Source: an uncultured Polaribacter sp. (lineage in GTDB: Bacteria; Bacteroidota; Bacteroidia; Flavobacteriales; Flavobacteriaceae). Taken from it: a stretch of 64,000 nt of DNA. Under the pieces are notes generated by a model that saw nothing but the letters and a program-made list of their open reading frames with translations, searched no databases and had not been told where the DNA came from. Shown here in pieces: positions 36,986 to 47,827 of this stretch (its first letter is position 1; each line of letters opens with the position of its first letter). The translations under genes and the position numbers were made by a program. Location: NCBI RefSeq assembly GCF_947503855.1, contig NZ_CANNFF010000007.1:124001-188000 (forward strand), in the 5' to 3' direction.

Positions 36986-37675
36986 ATGGCAAAATTAACA
37001 AAAAAGCAAAAAGAAGCTTACGCAAAGTTAGATAGCTCTAAATCTTATGATTTAGCTGCTGCTTCAGCGCTAGTCAAAGACATTACTAATGTAAAGTTTG
37101 ATGCATCTGTAGATTTGGCAATACGTTTAGGAGTAGATCCACGTAAAGCTAATCAAATGGTTAGAGGTGTAGTAACATTACCTCACGGAACTGGTAAAGA
37201 TGTAAAAGTTTTAGCATTGGTAACTCCAGATAAAGAAGCAGAAGCTACAGCAGCTGGCGCAGATTATGTGGGATTAGATGAATACCTTCAAAAAATTAAA
37301 GGAGGATGGACAGATGTAGACGTTATTATAACAATGCCTAGTGTTATGGGTAAATTAGGTCCTTTAGGTAGAGTTTTAGGTCCTAGAGGTTTAATGCCTA
37401 ACCCAAAAACAGGTACTGTAACAATGGATGTTGCAAAAGCTGTTCAAGATGTAAAAGCTGGTAAAATCGACTTTAAAGTTGATAAAACAGGTATTGTTCA
37501 TGCGGCAATTGGAAAAGTATCTTTTGATGCAAAGAAAATTGAAGAAAATGCAAATGAATTATTACAAACAATTATGAAATTGAAACCTACAACTGCAAAG
37601 GGTACATATGTAAAAAGTGTATTTATGTCTAGTACAATGAGTCCTAGTGTAGCTGTTGAGTTTAAATCTGTTTAA
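36986..37675 (+). CDS. rplA: 50S ribosomal protein uL1
   Basis: The 229-residue protein has the L1 core ([53 protein letters not shown]). L1 forms the mobile stalk at the E site and in many bacteria represses its own L11 operon by binding the mRNA leader. The gene is 20 bases after rplK. Full length, no anomalies. Confidence 0.98.
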   Translation: MAKLTKKQKEAYAKLDSSKSYDLAAASALVKDITNVKFDASVDLAIRLGVDPRKANQMVRGVVTLPHGTGKDVKVLALVTPDKEAEATAAGADYVGLDEYLQKIKGGWTDVDVIITMPSVMGKLGPLGRVLGPRGLMPNPKTGTVTMDVAKAVQDVKAGKIDFKVDKTGIVHAAIGKVSFDAKKIEENANELLQTIMKLKPTTAKGTYVKSVFMSSTMSPSVAVEFKSV

Positions 37676-37694
37676 TACGTTAAAACTTATAATT

Positions 37695-38213
37695 ATGACT
37701 AGAGAAGAGAAATCACAAGTAATACAAGATTTAACAGCAACATTAGCAGATACTAATACTTTATATTTAGCAGATATTTCTGGTTTAGATGCAGGAACTA
37801 CCTCTAATTTACGTAGAGCTTGTTTTAAAGCAGGTATTCAGCTATCAGTTGTAAAAAATACTTTACTTGCAAAAGCAATGGAAGCTTCAGACAAAGATTT
37901 TGGAGACTTACCAACAGTATTAAAAGGAAACACTTCTATGATGATTTCAGAAGCAGCAAATGCTCCTGCAAAATTAATCAAAGAATTTAGAAAAAAATCT
38001 AAAGATAGACCATTATTAAAAGGGGCTTTTGCAGAAGAGTCTATTTATATTGGTGATGAACAATTAGATGCTTTAGTAGATATTAAATCTAGAGAAGAAC
38101 TTATTGGAGAAATCATTGGATTATTACAGTCTCCTGCTAAAAATGTTGTTTCAGCATTACAATCAGGTGGACAAACACTTTCAGGTATTATTAAAACTTT
38201 ATCTGAAAAATAA
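37695..38213 (+). CDS. rplJ: 50S ribosomal protein uL10
   Basis: The 172-residue protein (TREEKSQVIQDLTATLADTN, LRRACFKAGIQLSVVKNTLL) is L10, which anchors the L7/L12 dimers on the stalk. I set the start at the ATG at 37695 because the upstream in-frame ATG at 37656 overlaps the end of rplA and adds residues not found in L10. Only 19 bases separate it from rplA, so a long L10-type leader would have to lie within rplA. Confidence 0.96.
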   Translation: MTREEKSQVIQDLTATLADTNTLYLADISGLDAGTTSNLRRACFKAGIQLSVVKNTLLAKAMEASDKDFGDLPTVLKGNTSMMISEAANAPAKLIKEFRKKSKDRPLLKGAFAEESIYIGDEQLDALVDIKSREELIGEIIGLLQSPAKNVVSALQSGGQTLSGIIKTLSEK

Positions 38214-38263
38214 TTACGCGCACAAATAAACTAAAATAAACAAAATTTTTAAAAACAATTAAA

Positions 38264-38641
38264 ATGGCAGATTTAAAAGATTTCGCAGAACAATTAGTTA
38301 ACTTAACAGTAAAAGAAGTTAACGAATTAGCTACTATCTTAAAAGATGAGTATGGTATTGAGCCTGCAGCAGCAGCAGTAGCAGTAGCAGGACCAGCAGC
38401 AGGTGGTGCTGACGGTGGTGCAGATGAGCAAACAGAATTTGATGTAATCTTAAAAGCAGCAGGTGGTTCTAAACTAGCAGTTGTAAAATTAGTTAAAGAA
38501 TTAACTGGTTTAGGATTAAAAGAAGCTAAAGGTATCGTAGATAGCGCACCAGCTGCAGTTAAAGAAGGTGTTTCTAAAGACGAAGCTGAAGGTTTAAAAG
38601 CATCTTTAGAAGAAGCAGGAGCTGAGGTAGAGCTTAAGTAA
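38264..38641 (+). CDS. rplL: 50S ribosomal protein bL12 (L7/L12)
   Basis: The 125-residue protein has an N-terminal dimerisation domain ([20 protein letters not shown]), an Ala/Gly-rich hinge ([20 protein letters not shown]) and the factor-binding C-terminal domain ([37 protein letters not shown]). Four copies per ribosome recruit translation factors. An imperfect hairpin separates it from rpoB. Confidence 0.98.
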   Translation: MADLKDFAEQLVNLTVKEVNELATILKDEYGIEPAAAAVAVAGPAAGGADGGADEQTEFDVILKAAGGSKLAVVKLVKELTGLGLKEAKGIVDSAPAAVKEGVSKDEAEGLKASLEEAGAEVELK

Positions 38642-38649
38642 GCTATTAC

Positions 38650-38678
38650 TCCCGATTTCGAATTATCGAAAAACGGGA
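38650..38678 (+). promoter_or_regulatory. Hairpin between rplL and rpoB, possible attenuator or processing site
   Basis: TCCCGATTTCGA and TCGAAAAACGGGA pair around ATTA with one bulge. No T-run follows, so it is not a classical terminator. In E. coli the same interval carries an attenuator and an RNase III site, so a role in setting the ratio of rpoBC to ribosomal transcripts is plausible. Confidence 0.5.
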
Positions 38679-38789
38679 AAACAAATTTAGGTTTAGGTAC
38701 TAAAAATAACAGTTTTTAGGCCTAAACCATTTTGTGTATATATTCGTTCTTTATTTTAATTCAGATTTTAATCAAAAAAATATTCTCTT

Positions 38790-41700
38790 TTGGCAACGAA
38801 AAACACTACTGAAAGAATCAACTTCGCAACTTCTCAAATGATAAAAGAATATCCAGATTTTTTGGATATTCAGGTAAAATCTTTTCAAGATTTTTTCCAA
38901 CTTCAAACAAAGGCAGAAGAAAGAGGTGAAGAAGGTTTGTACAAAACCTTTATGGATAACTTTCCAATTACAGATACAAGAAATCAATTCGTATTAGAAT
39001 TTTTAGACTACTTTGTAGACCCACCAAGATACTCTATACAAGAATGTATAGAAAGAGGTCTTACACACAGTGTTCCTCTAAAGGCACGTTTAAAATTATA
39101 CTGTACAGATCCAGAACACGAAGATTTCGAAACTATTGTACAAGACGTATATCTTGGTACAATTCCTTACATGACAAACTCTGGTACCTTTGTAATTAAT
39201 GGTGCAGAGCGTGTGGTGGTTTCTCAATTACACAGATCTCCTGGTGTATTTTTTGGGCAATCTTTCCATGCAAACGGTACAAAATTATATTCTGCAAGAG
39301 TTATTCCTTTTAAAGGATCTTGGATAGAATTTGCTACCGATATCAATCAAGTAATGTATGCTTATATTGATAGAAAGAAAAAATTACCAGTAACAACATT
39401 ATTTAGAGCCATTGGGTTCGAGAGAGATAAAGATATATTAGAAATTTTTGATCTTGCAGAAGAAGTAAAAGTTTCTAAAGCTGGATTAAAAAAAGTATTA
39501 GGTAGAAAACTTGCGGCTAGAGTTTTAAAAACTTGGCATGAAGATTTCGTAGATGAAGATACAGGAGAAGTTGTATCAATCGAAAGAAACGAAATTGTTT
39601 TTGATCGTGATACAATCTTAGAAAAAGACCATATTGATGAAATAATTGATGCAGGTGCCAAAACAGTATTACTTCATAAAGAAGATAATCAAATGGCAGA
39701 TTATGCAATTATTCATAACACATTACAAAAAGATCCTACAAACTCAGAAAAAGAAGCTGTAGAACATATCTATAGACAATTACGTAATGCAGAACCGCCA
39801 GATGAGGAAACTGCAAGAGGTATTATAGATAAGTTATTCTTCTCTGAACAACGTTATAATTTAGGTGAAGTTGGTCGTTTTAGAATGAACACAAAACTTC
39901 AGTTAGATGTTGATATGGATCAAAAAGTATTAACAAAACTAGATATTATTACAATTATCAAGTTTTTAATACAATTGATCAACTCTAAAGCAGAGGTAGA
40001 TGATATTGATCACTTATCTAACAGACGTGTAAGAACTGTAGGAGAGCAATTAGCTGGTCAGTTTGGTGTTGGTTTAGCACGTATGGCTAGAACAATTCGT
40101 GAGCGTATGAATGTACGTGATAACGAAGTGTTTACACCAATCGATTTAATTAATGCAAAAACATTATCATCTGTAATTAACTCATTCTTTGGTACCAACC
40201 AATTATCTCAATTTATGGACCAAACCAATCCATTAGCAGAGATTACTCACAAACGTAAATTATCTGCACTTGGACCAGGTGGTTTATCTAGAGAAAGAGC
40301 AGGTTTTGAGGTGCGTGACGTGCACTATACACACTATGGTCGTTTATGTCCGATTGAAACTCCAGAGGGACCAAACATTGGTTTAATTTCTTCTCTATCA
40401 GTATTTGCTAAGGTAAATAATTTAGGGTTTATAGAAACTCCTTACAGAAAAGTAGAAAACGGTGTTGTAGCTGGTAAAGAGCCTATTTATTTAAGTGCAG
40501 AAGAAGAAGAAGGTATGAAAATTGCCCAATCTAATTTAGAACTTAAAGAAGATGGCGCTATTGTTTTAGATAGAGTTATTGCTCGTGAAGAAGGAGATTT
40601 CCCTGTTGTTAATCCTGAAGAGATTAATTATATGGATGTGGCTCCAAATCAAATTGCCTCTATATCTGCATCTTTAATACCATTTTTAGAGCATGATGAT
40701 GCAAACCGTGCATTAATGGGATCTAACATGATGCGTCAAGCAGTACCATTATTACGCCCAGAATCTCCTATTGTAGGAACTGGTTTAGAAAGAAGAGTAG
40801 CAAAAGATTCTCGTATTTTAATAAATGCAGAAGGAGAAGGTGTAGTAGAATATGTAGATGCAAATAAAATAACCATTAAGTACGATAGAACAGAAGAAGA
40901 AAAAATGGTAAGTTTTGATTCTGATCAAGTTTCTTACGACTTAATTAAGTTTAGAAAAACCAACCAAGGTACTTCTATTAACCTGAAACCAATTGTAGAA
41001 AAAGGAGACAGAGTTACAGAAGGTCAAGTACTTTGTGAAGGTTATGCAACACAAAAAGGAGAATTAGCTTTAGGTAGAAATATGAAAGTAGCCTTTATGC
41101 CTTGGAAAGGGTATAACTTTGAGGATGCAATTGTAATTTCAGAAAAAGTAGTTCGCGAAGATATATTTACATCTATTCATATTGATGAGTATTCTTTAGA
41201 TGTTAGAGATACAAAATTAGGAACAGAAGAGTTAACTAATGATATTCCTAACGTTTCTGAAGAAGCAACCAAAGACTTAGATGAAAATGGAATGATAAGA
41301 ATTGGAGCAGAAGTAAATCCTGGTGATATCTTAATTGGAAAAATTACCCCAAAAGGAGAATCTGATCCAACTCCAGAAGAAAAATTATTACGCGCTATTT
41401 TTGGTGATAAAGCAGGTGATGTAAAAGACGCATCATTAAAAGCTTCGCCATCATTAAGAGGGGTCGTAATCGATAAAAAATTATTTAAGAGAGCGGTAAA
41501 AGATAAAAACAAAAGATTAAGAGATAAAGAAGCAGTAGCAACTTTAGAGCAATCTTTCGTTTCTAAATTCGAAACTTTAAAAGATCAATTAATAGAAAAG
41601 TTATTTGCACTAATTAGCGGAAAAACATCGCAAGGTGTGTTTAACGATTTAGGTGAAGAAGTTTTACCAAAAGGTAAAAAATACACCCTAAAAATGTTAA

Positions 41701-42599
41701 ATTCTGTAGACGATTATGTTCACTTAACAGGTTCTTGGACAACAGATAGCGACTTAAATAAATTAGTTGGTGAGTTAGTTCATAATTATAAGATTAAAGT
41801 AAACGATTTACAGGGTTCTTTACGTCGTCAAAAATTTACAATCTCTGTAGGAGATGAATTACCAGCCGGAATCTTAAAACTTGCTAAAATTTACATTGCT
41901 AAAAAACGTAAATTAAAAGTAGGAGATAAAATGGCAGGTCGTCATGGAAACAAAGGTATTGTTGCACGTATTGTAAGAGCAGAAGATATGCCTTTCTTAG
42001 AAGACGGAACTCCAGTAGACATTGTTCTTAACCCATTAGGGGTACCATCTCGTATGAATATTGGTCAAATTTACGAAACTGTTCTAGGTTGGGCAGGTCA
42101 AAAATTAGACAAAAAATATGCAACACCTATTTTTGATGGAGCGTCTTTAGACGAAATCAACAAATATACAGATGATGCAGGTGTACCAAGATTTGGACAC
42201 ACTTATTTATATGATGGAGGAACAGGAAAACGTTTTGATCAACCAGCAACAGTTGGGGTAATTTATATGATTAAATTAGGACACATGATTGAAGATAAAA
42301 TGCACGCACGTTCTATTGGTCCTTACTCATTAATTACACAACAACCATTAGGTGGTAAAGCACAATTTGGGGGTCAGCGTTTTGGAGAGATGGAAGTTTG
42401 GGCACTTGAAGCTTATGGAGCATCGAGTATCTTAAGAGAAATCTTGACTGTTAAGTCTGATGATGTTATGGGTAGAGCTAAAACATACGAAAGTATTGTG
42501 AAAGGTGAAGCTATGCCAGAACCAGGTTTACCAGAATCATTTAACGTATTAATGCACGAATTGAAAGGTTTAGGATTAGACGTTAGATTAGAAGAATAA
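38790..42599 (+). CDS. rpoB: DNA-directed RNA polymerase subunit beta
   Basis: The 1269-residue beta subunit is complete, from [20 protein letters not shown] to [12 protein letters not shown]. The start is TTG; the residues after it are those expected at the family N-terminus, and no ATG is available nearby. The rifampicin-binding cluster [20 protein letters not shown] followed by [13 protein letters not shown] carries the residues of sensitive enzymes. The C-terminal [12 protein letters not shown] and [20 protein letters not shown] are intact. The extra segments between conserved blocks are normal for Bacteroidota. Confidence 0.98.
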   Translation: MATKNTTERINFATSQMIKEYPDFLDIQVKSFQDFFQLQTKAEERGEEGLYKTFMDNFPITDTRNQFVLEFLDYFVDPPRYSIQECIERGLTHSVPLKARLKLYCTDPEHEDFETIVQDVYLGTIPYMTNSGTFVINGAERVVVSQLHRSPGVFFGQSFHANGTKLYSARVIPFKGSWIEFATDINQVMYAYIDRKKKLPVTTLFRAIGFERDKDILEIFDLAEEVKVSKAGLKKVLGRKLAARVLKTWHEDFVDEDTGEVVSIERNEIVFDRDTILEKDHIDEIIDAGAKTVLLHKEDNQMADYAIIHNTLQKDPTNSEKEAVEHIYRQLRNAEPPDEETARGIIDKLFFSEQRYNLGEVGRFRMNTKLQLDVDMDQKVLTKLDIITIIKFLIQLINSKAEVDDIDHLSNRRVRTVGEQLAGQFGVGLARMARTIRERMNVRDNEVFTPIDLINAKTLSSVINSFFGTNQLSQFMDQTNPLAEITHKRKLSALGPGGLSRERAGFEVRDVHYTHYGRLCPIETPEGPNIGLISSLSVFAKVNNLGFIETPYRKVENGVVAGKEPIYLSAEEEEGMKIAQSNLELKEDGAIVLDRVIAREEGDFPVVNPEEINYMDVAPNQIASISASLIPFLEHDDANRALMGSNMMRQAVPLLRPESPIVGTGLERRVAKDSRILINAEGEGVVEYVDANKITIKYDRTEEEKMVSFDSDQVSYDLIKFRKTNQGTSINLKPIVEKGDRVTEGQVLCEGYATQKGELALGRNMKVAFMPWKGYNFEDAIVISEKVVREDIFTSIHIDEYSLDVRDTKLGTEELTNDIPNVSEEATKDLDENGMIRIGAEVNPGDILIGKITPKGESDPTPEEKLLRAIFGDKAGDVKDASLKASPSLRGVVIDKKLFKRAVKDKNKRLRDKEAVATLEQSFVSKFETLKDQLIEKLFALISGKTSQGVFNDLGEEVLPKGKKYTLKMLNSVDDYVHLTGSWTTDSDLNKLVGELVHNYKIKVNDLQGSLRRQKFTISVGDELPAGILKLAKIYIAKKRKLKVGDKMAGRHGNKGIVARIVRAEDMPFLEDGTPVDIVLNPLGVPSRMNIGQIYETVLGWAGQKLDKKYATPIFDGASLDEINKYTDDAGVPRFGHTYLYDGGTGKRFDQPATVGVIYMIKLGHMIEDKMHARSIGPYSLITQQPLGGKAQFGGQRFGEMEVWALEAYGASSILREILTVKSDDVMGRAKTYESIVKGEAMPEPGLPESFNVLMHELKGLGLDVRLEE

Positions 42600-42714
42600 T
42601 TTTTAATAGTTGGTAGTTGTTAGTGCTTAGTTATTGGTTTCAATCCTTTAATTAGAATTTTGAGAGTCACAACTAAAAACTAACAACTAAAAACCAAAAA
42701 CTATATAAAAGAAC
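42600..42714. other. rpoB-rpoC spacer with inverted TAGTTGTTAGT motifs
   Basis: The 115-base spacer holds TAGTTGTTAGT (42614-42624) and its exact complement ACTAACAACTA (42679-42689), within low-complexity CTAAAAAC/TTAGTT sequence. It could fold into a long hairpin in the operon mRNA. No terminator or coding frame is visible. Confidence 0.5.
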
Positions 42715-45700
42715 ATGGCAAGAAAACAAGAAAAGTACACTGTAAAAAAGTTTAATAAAATCTCAATTGGTTTATCATCACCAGAAGCAATATTAGAAGT
42801 TTCTAAAGGTGAAGTTTTAAAACCAGAAACTATAAATTACCGTACACACAAGCCAGAAAGAGATGGTTTGTTTTGTGAGCGTATTTTTGGTCCTGTAAAG
42901 GATTATGAGTGTGCTTGTGGAAAATACAAAAGAATTCGTTACAAAGGGATTGTTTGTGATAGATGTGGGGTAGAAGTTACCGAAAAGAAAGTACGTAGAG
43001 ATAGAGTAGGGCACATCAACTTGGTAGTTCCTGTAGCTCATATTTGGTACTTTAGATCATTACCTAACAAAATGGGATACCTTTTAGGTTTACCATCTAA
43101 AAAGTTAGATATGATTATCTATTACGAACGTTATGTTGTAATTCAACCAGGTATTGCTAAAAATGTAGAAGGAGAACCATTACAAAAAATGGATTTCTTA
43201 ACAGAAGAAGAATACTTAGATATTGTTGATGAATTACCACAAGAAAATCAATATTTAGAAGACACAGACCCAAATAAATTTATTGCTAAAATGGGTGCTG
43301 AGTGTTTAATAGACTTATTGGCTAGAATCGATTTAGACCAATTATCTTTCGATTTAAGACACAAAGCAAATACAGAAACTTCTAAACAACGTAAAACAGA
43401 AGCATTAAAACGTTTAAATGTTGTAGAAGCATTTAGAGATTCTCAAAAAAATAGAGAAAACAATCCTGAGTGGATGATCATGAAGGCAATACCAGTAATT
43501 CCACCAGAATTACGCCCTCTAGTGCCTTTAGATGGTGGTCGTTTTGCAACCTCAGATTTAAATGATTTATATAGAAGAGTAATTATTAGAAACAATCGTT
43601 TAAAAAGATTGGTAGAAATAAAAGCTCCAGAAGTTATTTTACGTAATGAAAAACGTATGTTACAAGAATCTGTAGATTCATTATTTGATAACACACGTAA
43701 ATCATCAGCAGTAAAAACAGAATCTAACAGACCATTAAAATCTTTATCAGATTCATTAAAAGGTAAACAAGGTCGTTTCCGTCAAAACTTATTAGGAAAA
43801 CGTGTAGATTATTCAGCACGTTCTGTAATTGTAGTTGGGCCAGAAATGAAATTGTCTGAATGTGGATTGCCAAAAGATATGGCAGCAGAACTTTACAAAC
43901 CTTTCGTAATTAGAAAATTAATAGAAAGAGGAATTGTTAAAACTGTAAAATCTGCCAAGAAAATTATAGATAGAAAAGAACCCGTTGTTTGGGATATTTT
44001 AGAAAATGTAATTAAAGGACATCCTGTTTTATTAAATAGAGCTCCTACTTTACACAGGTTAGGTATCCAAGCTTTTCAACCAAAATTAATTGAAGGAAAA
44101 GCAATACAATTACACCCATTAGCATGTTCTGCATTTAATGCCGATTTTGATGGAGATCAAATGGCGGTTCATTTACCATTAGGACCAGAAGCTATTTTAG
44201 AAGCACAATTATTAATGTTAGCTTCTCATAATATCTTAAACCCGGCAAATGGCGCCCCAGTAACTGTACCTTCTCAAGATATGGTACTTGGGTTATATTA
44301 TATGACTAAAGAAAGAAAGTCAACCAAAGATGTTCCTATTAAAGGAGAAGGGTTAACATTCTATTCGCCAGAAGAAGTAACGATTGCTTTTAACGAGCAA
44401 CAAGTAGACCTAAATGCTGGTATAAAAGTTAGAACTCAAGATATAGACGAAAACGGAGAGCAAGTAACTAAAATTATAGAAACTACTGTAGGTAGAGTTT
44501 TATTTAATGAAAAAGTACCTGCTGAAGCTGGATATATTAATGAGGTATTAACTAAGAAAAACTTAAGAGGAATTATTGGTGGAATTTTAAAAGCTACAGA
44601 TATTCCTACAACAGGTGCTTTCTTAGATGAAATAAAAAATATGGGATATAAATTTGCCTTTGAAGGCGGTTTATCATTCTCATTAGGAGATATTATTATT
44701 CCTGCAGAAAAACAATCTATGATTGATGAAGCCAACAAAGAGGTAGACATGATTGTAGGAAATTATAACATGGGTATGTTAACGCAAAAAGAGCGTTACA
44801 ATCAGGTAATTGATGTTTGGGGTTCTACCAACAATAGATTAACTGAATTATCCATGAAAAACTTAAGAGAAGACCAACAAGGTTTTAACTCTGTATATAT
44901 GATGCTAGATTCTGGTGCAAGGGGTTCTAAAGAACAAATACGTCAGTTAACTGGTATGCGTGGTTTAATGGCAAAGCCTAAAAAATCTACTGCAGGTGGT
45001 GGAGAAATTATTGAAAACCCAATTCTTTCTAACTTTAAAGAAGGTTTATCAATCTTAGAATACTTTATCTCTACACACGGTGCTCGTAAAGGATTAGCAG
45101 ATACCGCTTTAAAAACCGCAGATGCAGGTTACTTAACACGTAGACTGGTAGATGTATCTCAAGACGTTATAATTAACGAAGAAGATTGTGGTACATTAAG
45201 AGGTTTAGAAGTAGCTCCTTTAAAGAAAAACGATGAAATTGTAGAGTCTTTAGCAGACAGAATAGAAGGTAGAGTTTCTTTAAACAATGTTTATCACCCA
45301 ATTACAGACGAAATCTTATTAGAAGCTAACCAGAGAATTACTTCTCAATTAGCAGAAGCTGTAGATAAATCTGGTATAGATGCTGTAGAAGTAAGATCTC
45401 CATTAAGTTGTGAATCTTCTAAAGGGATTTGTGCAAAATGTTATGGACAAAGTTTATCTACACTTAATAAAGTTCAAATTGGTGAAGCAGTTGGTGTAAT
45501 TGCAGCACAATCTATTGGAGAGCCAGGTACACAGTTAACATTACGTACATTCCACGTTGGTGGGGTTGCAGGTAACATTTCTGAAGATAATAAGTTAACC
45601 GCAAAATTTGAAGGTAAAGTTGTTATAGAGGATTTAAGAACTGTTGTAGGTAAAAATAACGAAGGAAATGAAGTTGATATTGTAATTTCTAGAACAGCAG

Positions 45701-46989
45701 AAATTAAAATTATAGACAAGAAAACAGGAATCACGTTAAGTACTAATATTATTCCTTATGGTTCTATCATTTTTGATAAAGACAGAAAATCTATCAAAAA
45801 AGGAGATGTAATTGTACAATGGGATCCATTTAACGGTGTAATTGTTTCAGAATTTTCTGGAAAAGTGAAGTTTGATAATTTAGAGCAAGGTATGAACTAT
45901 GCTGTAGAAATTGACGAACAAACAGGTTTCCAAGAGAAAGTAATTACAGATTCTAAGAATAAGAAAATTATAGCTTCTTTAATTATAGAAGATAAAGATG
46001 GTAATGCCCTACGATCTTACAGTTTACCAGTTGGTGCACATTTAATGGTCAATGACGGAGACACTGTAGAAAGTGGTAAAACATTAGTAAAAATACCTAG
46101 AAAATCTGGTAAAGCAGGTGATATTACAGGAGGTTTACCACGTGTAACAGAATTATTTGAAGCACGTAACCCTTCTAATCCATCTGTAGTTTCAGAAATT
46201 GATGGTGTAGTTTCTTTCGGAAAAATTAAACGTGGTAATAGAGAAATTATCGTTGAATCTAAAACAGGAGAAATTAGCAAGTATTTAGTAAAACTTTCTA
46301 ACCAAATCTTAGTTCAAGAAAACGACTTTATTAAAGCGGGTATGCCATTATCTGATGGAGCAACAACACCTTCTGATATTTTAAGAATTAAAGGACCCTC
46401 TGCAGTACAAGAGTACTTAGTAAATGAAATACAAGAAGTATATCGTTTACAAGGTGTAAAAATTAATGACAAGCATTTCGAAGTTGTAGTTCGTCAAATG
46501 ATGCGTAAAGTTAAAATTATAGATTCTGGAGATACATTATTCTTAGAGAATCAATTAATTCATAAAAACGACTTTATCGAAGAAAATGATGCAATTTACG
46601 GAATGAAAGTTGTTGAAGATGCGGGTGATTCTGAAAACTTAAAACCAGGTCAAATAATTTCTGCACGTCAATTAAGAGATGAAAATTCTTTATTAAGAAG
46701 AAACGATCAGAACTTAGTAGTAGCAAGAGAAGCTAGACCTGCAACTGCAGAACAAGTTTTACAAGGTATTACTAGAGCATCATTACAAACCAAATCGTTT
46801 ATTTCTGCAGCTTCTTTCCAAGAAACTACAAAAGTATTAAACGAAGCAGCTGTAAATGGTAAAATAGATACTTTAGAAGGCTTAAAAGAAAATGTAATTG
46901 TTGGTAAGAAAATACCAGCAGGTACAGGAATGAGATCTTACGATAAAATTATTGTAGGACCCAAAGATGAGATAGAACAAAGTTTCTAA
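42715..46989 (+). CDS. rpoC: DNA-directed RNA polymerase subunit beta'
   Basis: The 1424-residue beta' subunit has the N-terminal zinc site ([20 protein letters not shown]), the active-site NADFDGDQM (three Mg-binding aspartates), the bridge-helix region [20 protein letters not shown] and the second zinc site ([13 protein letters not shown]). It ends with [10 protein letters not shown]. Full length. It forms the catalytic core with RpoB and is co-transcribed with it across the 115-base spacer. A strong hairpin terminator follows. Confidence 0.98.
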   Translation: MARKQEKYTVKKFNKISIGLSSPEAILEVSKGEVLKPETINYRTHKPERDGLFCERIFGPVKDYECACGKYKRIRYKGIVCDRCGVEVTEKKVRRDRVGHINLVVPVAHIWYFRSLPNKMGYLLGLPSKKLDMIIYYERYVVIQPGIAKNVEGEPLQKMDFLTEEEYLDIVDELPQENQYLEDTDPNKFIAKMGAECLIDLLARIDLDQLSFDLRHKANTETSKQRKTEALKRLNVVEAFRDSQKNRENNPEWMIMKAIPVIPPELRPLVPLDGGRFATSDLNDLYRRVIIRNNRLKRLVEIKAPEVILRNEKRMLQESVDSLFDNTRKSSAVKTESNRPLKSLSDSLKGKQGRFRQNLLGKRVDYSARSVIVVGPEMKLSECGLPKDMAAELYKPFVIRKLIERGIVKTVKSAKKIIDRKEPVVWDILENVIKGHPVLLNRAPTLHRLGIQAFQPKLIEGKAIQLHPLACSAFNADFDGDQMAVHLPLGPEAILEAQLLMLASHNILNPANGAPVTVPSQDMVLGLYYMTKERKSTKDVPIKGEGLTFYSPEEVTIAFNEQQVDLNAGIKVRTQDIDENGEQVTKIIETTVGRVLFNEKVPAEAGYINEVLTKKNLRGIIGGILKATDIPTTGAFLDEIKNMGYKFAFEGGLSFSLGDIIIPAEKQSMIDEANKEVDMIVGNYNMGMLTQKERYNQVIDVWGSTNNRLTELSMKNLREDQQGFNSVYMMLDSGARGSKEQIRQLTGMRGLMAKPKKSTAGGGEIIENPILSNFKEGLSILEYFISTHGARKGLADTALKTADAGYLTRRLVDVSQDVIINEEDCGTLRGLEVAPLKKNDEIVESLADRIEGRVSLNNVYHPITDEILLEANQRITSQLAEAVDKSGIDAVEVRSPLSCESSKGICAKCYGQSLSTLNKVQIGEAVGVIAAQSIGEPGTQLTLRTFHVGGVAGNISEDNKLTAKFEGKVVIEDLRTVVGKNNEGNEVDIVISRTAEIKIIDKKTGITLSTNIIPYGSIIFDKDRKSIKKGDVIVQWDPFNGVIVSEFSGKVKFDNLEQGMNYAVEIDEQTGFQEKVITDSKNKKIIASLIIEDKDGNALRSYSLPVGAHLMVNDGDTVESGKTLVKIPRKSGKAGDITGGLPRVTELFEARNPSNPSVVSEIDGVVSFGKIKRGNREIIVESKTGEISKYLVKLSNQILVQENDFIKAGMPLSDGATTPSDILRIKGPSAVQEYLVNEIQEVYRLQGVKINDKHFEVVVRQMMRKVKIIDSGDTLFLENQLIHKNDFIEENDAIYGMKVVEDAGDSENLKPGQIISARQLRDENSLLRRNDQNLVVAREARPATAEQVLQGITRASLQTKSFISAASFQETTKVLNEAAVNGKIDTLEGLKENVIVGKKIPAGTGMRSYDKIIVGPKDEIEQSF

Positions 46990-47020
46990 AAAAAAAAACG
47001 TGTAAACGTTTAAATATTTA

Positions 47021-47075
47021 AAAGTTGAATTGTTTACTGTAATTTTATTACACTATTCAATTCAACTTTTTTTTT
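47021..47075 (+). terminator. Terminator of the rpoBC operon
   Basis: Perfect 12-bp arms AAAGTTGAATTG (47021-47032) and CAATTCAACTTT (47058-47069) are followed by a T-run to 47075. The 25-base loop is long. It begins 31 bases after the rpoC stop. Confidence 0.7.
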
Positions 47076-47141
47076 GTCATTCCTGCGTAGGCAGGAATCC
47101 ATAATATGAAAGTTTTAGATTCCTGCTTTCGTAGTAATGAC
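47076..47141. repeat. Palindromic GTCATTCCTGC...GCAGGAATGAC-type repeat
   Basis: The outer arms GTCATTCCTGCGTAGGCAGG and its partner ending TCGTAGTAATGAC are complementary at 20 of 24 positions. The left arm also contains an inner hairpin ATTCCTGC-GTAG-GCAGGAAT. I recognise this as a dispersed palindromic intergenic element common in flavobacteria and relatives. The right arm has degenerated (TTTCGTAGTA instead of CTACGCAGGA). One copy only in this window. Confidence 0.6.
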
Positions 47142-47208
47142 ATTTCGTTTTTAAGAATACAAGAGAAAATTACACAAGTAAACAAATTAACATTTAAATA
47201 TAGAATAA

Positions 47209-47520
47209 ATGGAAGAAAATCAAAATAAAGACGGCCAATTAAATATAGAGTTAGATCAAGAGGTTGCAGAAGGTACGTATTCTAACTTAGCAATCATCAA
47301 TCATTCTGTATCAGAATTTATTGTAGATTTTATTAATATTATGCCAGGTGTACCTAAAGCAAAAGTGAAATCAAGAATTATTTTAACACCACAACACGCT
47401 AAAAGACTTACCAAAGCTTTGGCTGATAATGTTAGAAAATTTGAACAAGCACATGGTGAGATAAAAGATTATGAACAACCACCAATACCCATGAATTTTG
47501 GACCTACAGGACAAGCTTAA
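47209..47520 (+). CDS. DUF3467 domain protein
   Basis: This 103-residue protein is recognisable by GTYSNLAIINHSVSEFIVDF and the following RIILTPQHAKRLTKALADNV. DUF3467 proteins are small, acidic, cytoplasmic and widespread, often beside rpoC in Bacteroidota; the function is not known. It is monocistronic, between the palindromic repeat and its own terminator. No anomalies. Confidence 0.85.
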   Translation: MEENQNKDGQLNIELDQEVAEGTYSNLAIINHSVSEFIVDFINIMPGVPKAKVKSRIILTPQHAKRLTKALADNVRKFEQAHGEIKDYEQPPIPMNFGPTGQA

Positions 47521-47521
47521 T

Positions 47522-47555
47522 AAAAAAGCGAAACTTTTAAGTTTCGCTTTTTTTT
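47522..47555 (+). terminator. Intrinsic terminator of the DUF3467 gene
   Basis: GCGAAACTT-TT-AAGTTTCGC with a preceding A-run and following T-run. The same hairpin is found at 51741-51775. The next 270 bases up to the TonB receptor hold no further gene, only AT-rich sequence and a candidate promoter. Confidence 0.85.
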
Positions 47556-47796
47556 ATAGTTTTTTTGAATCGTATCATTTATAAAGATTAAACTAAAGTA
47601 GTATTATGTTACATATTAGTCATAAATAACAAATAAACACTTATATGTTGTAATGTTTTGTTAACTAGATATTTATCTGTTTTATGTTGAATAAATTGTA
47701 AAAAATAATTTAGTTAAACGTTAATTAAGCTTGTTTTTAAACTATTATTTAGTGTTTTCTTTTCATTTTATTAATCGGTTAAAGTTATTCTACATC

Positions 47797-47804
47797 TAAT
47801 TTTG
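47797..47804 (+). promoter_or_regulatory. -7 promoter box of the TonB receptor-phytase operon
   Basis: TAATTTTG matches TAxxTTTG and is 23 bases before the receptor ATG, leaving a short leader. The -33 element is not clear. The 308-base gap between 47520 and 47828 otherwise shows only AT-rich sequence. Confidence 0.45.
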
Positions 47805-47827
47805 GAGAAAATTATAACTAAACTAAA

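Noticed and set aside
41177..41512. 111-residue minus-strand open frame within rpoB, and similar long frames in rpoC (44436-44750, 45474-45734)
   Set aside because: They are antisense shadows in strongly biased highly expressed genes; no start context or family similarity.
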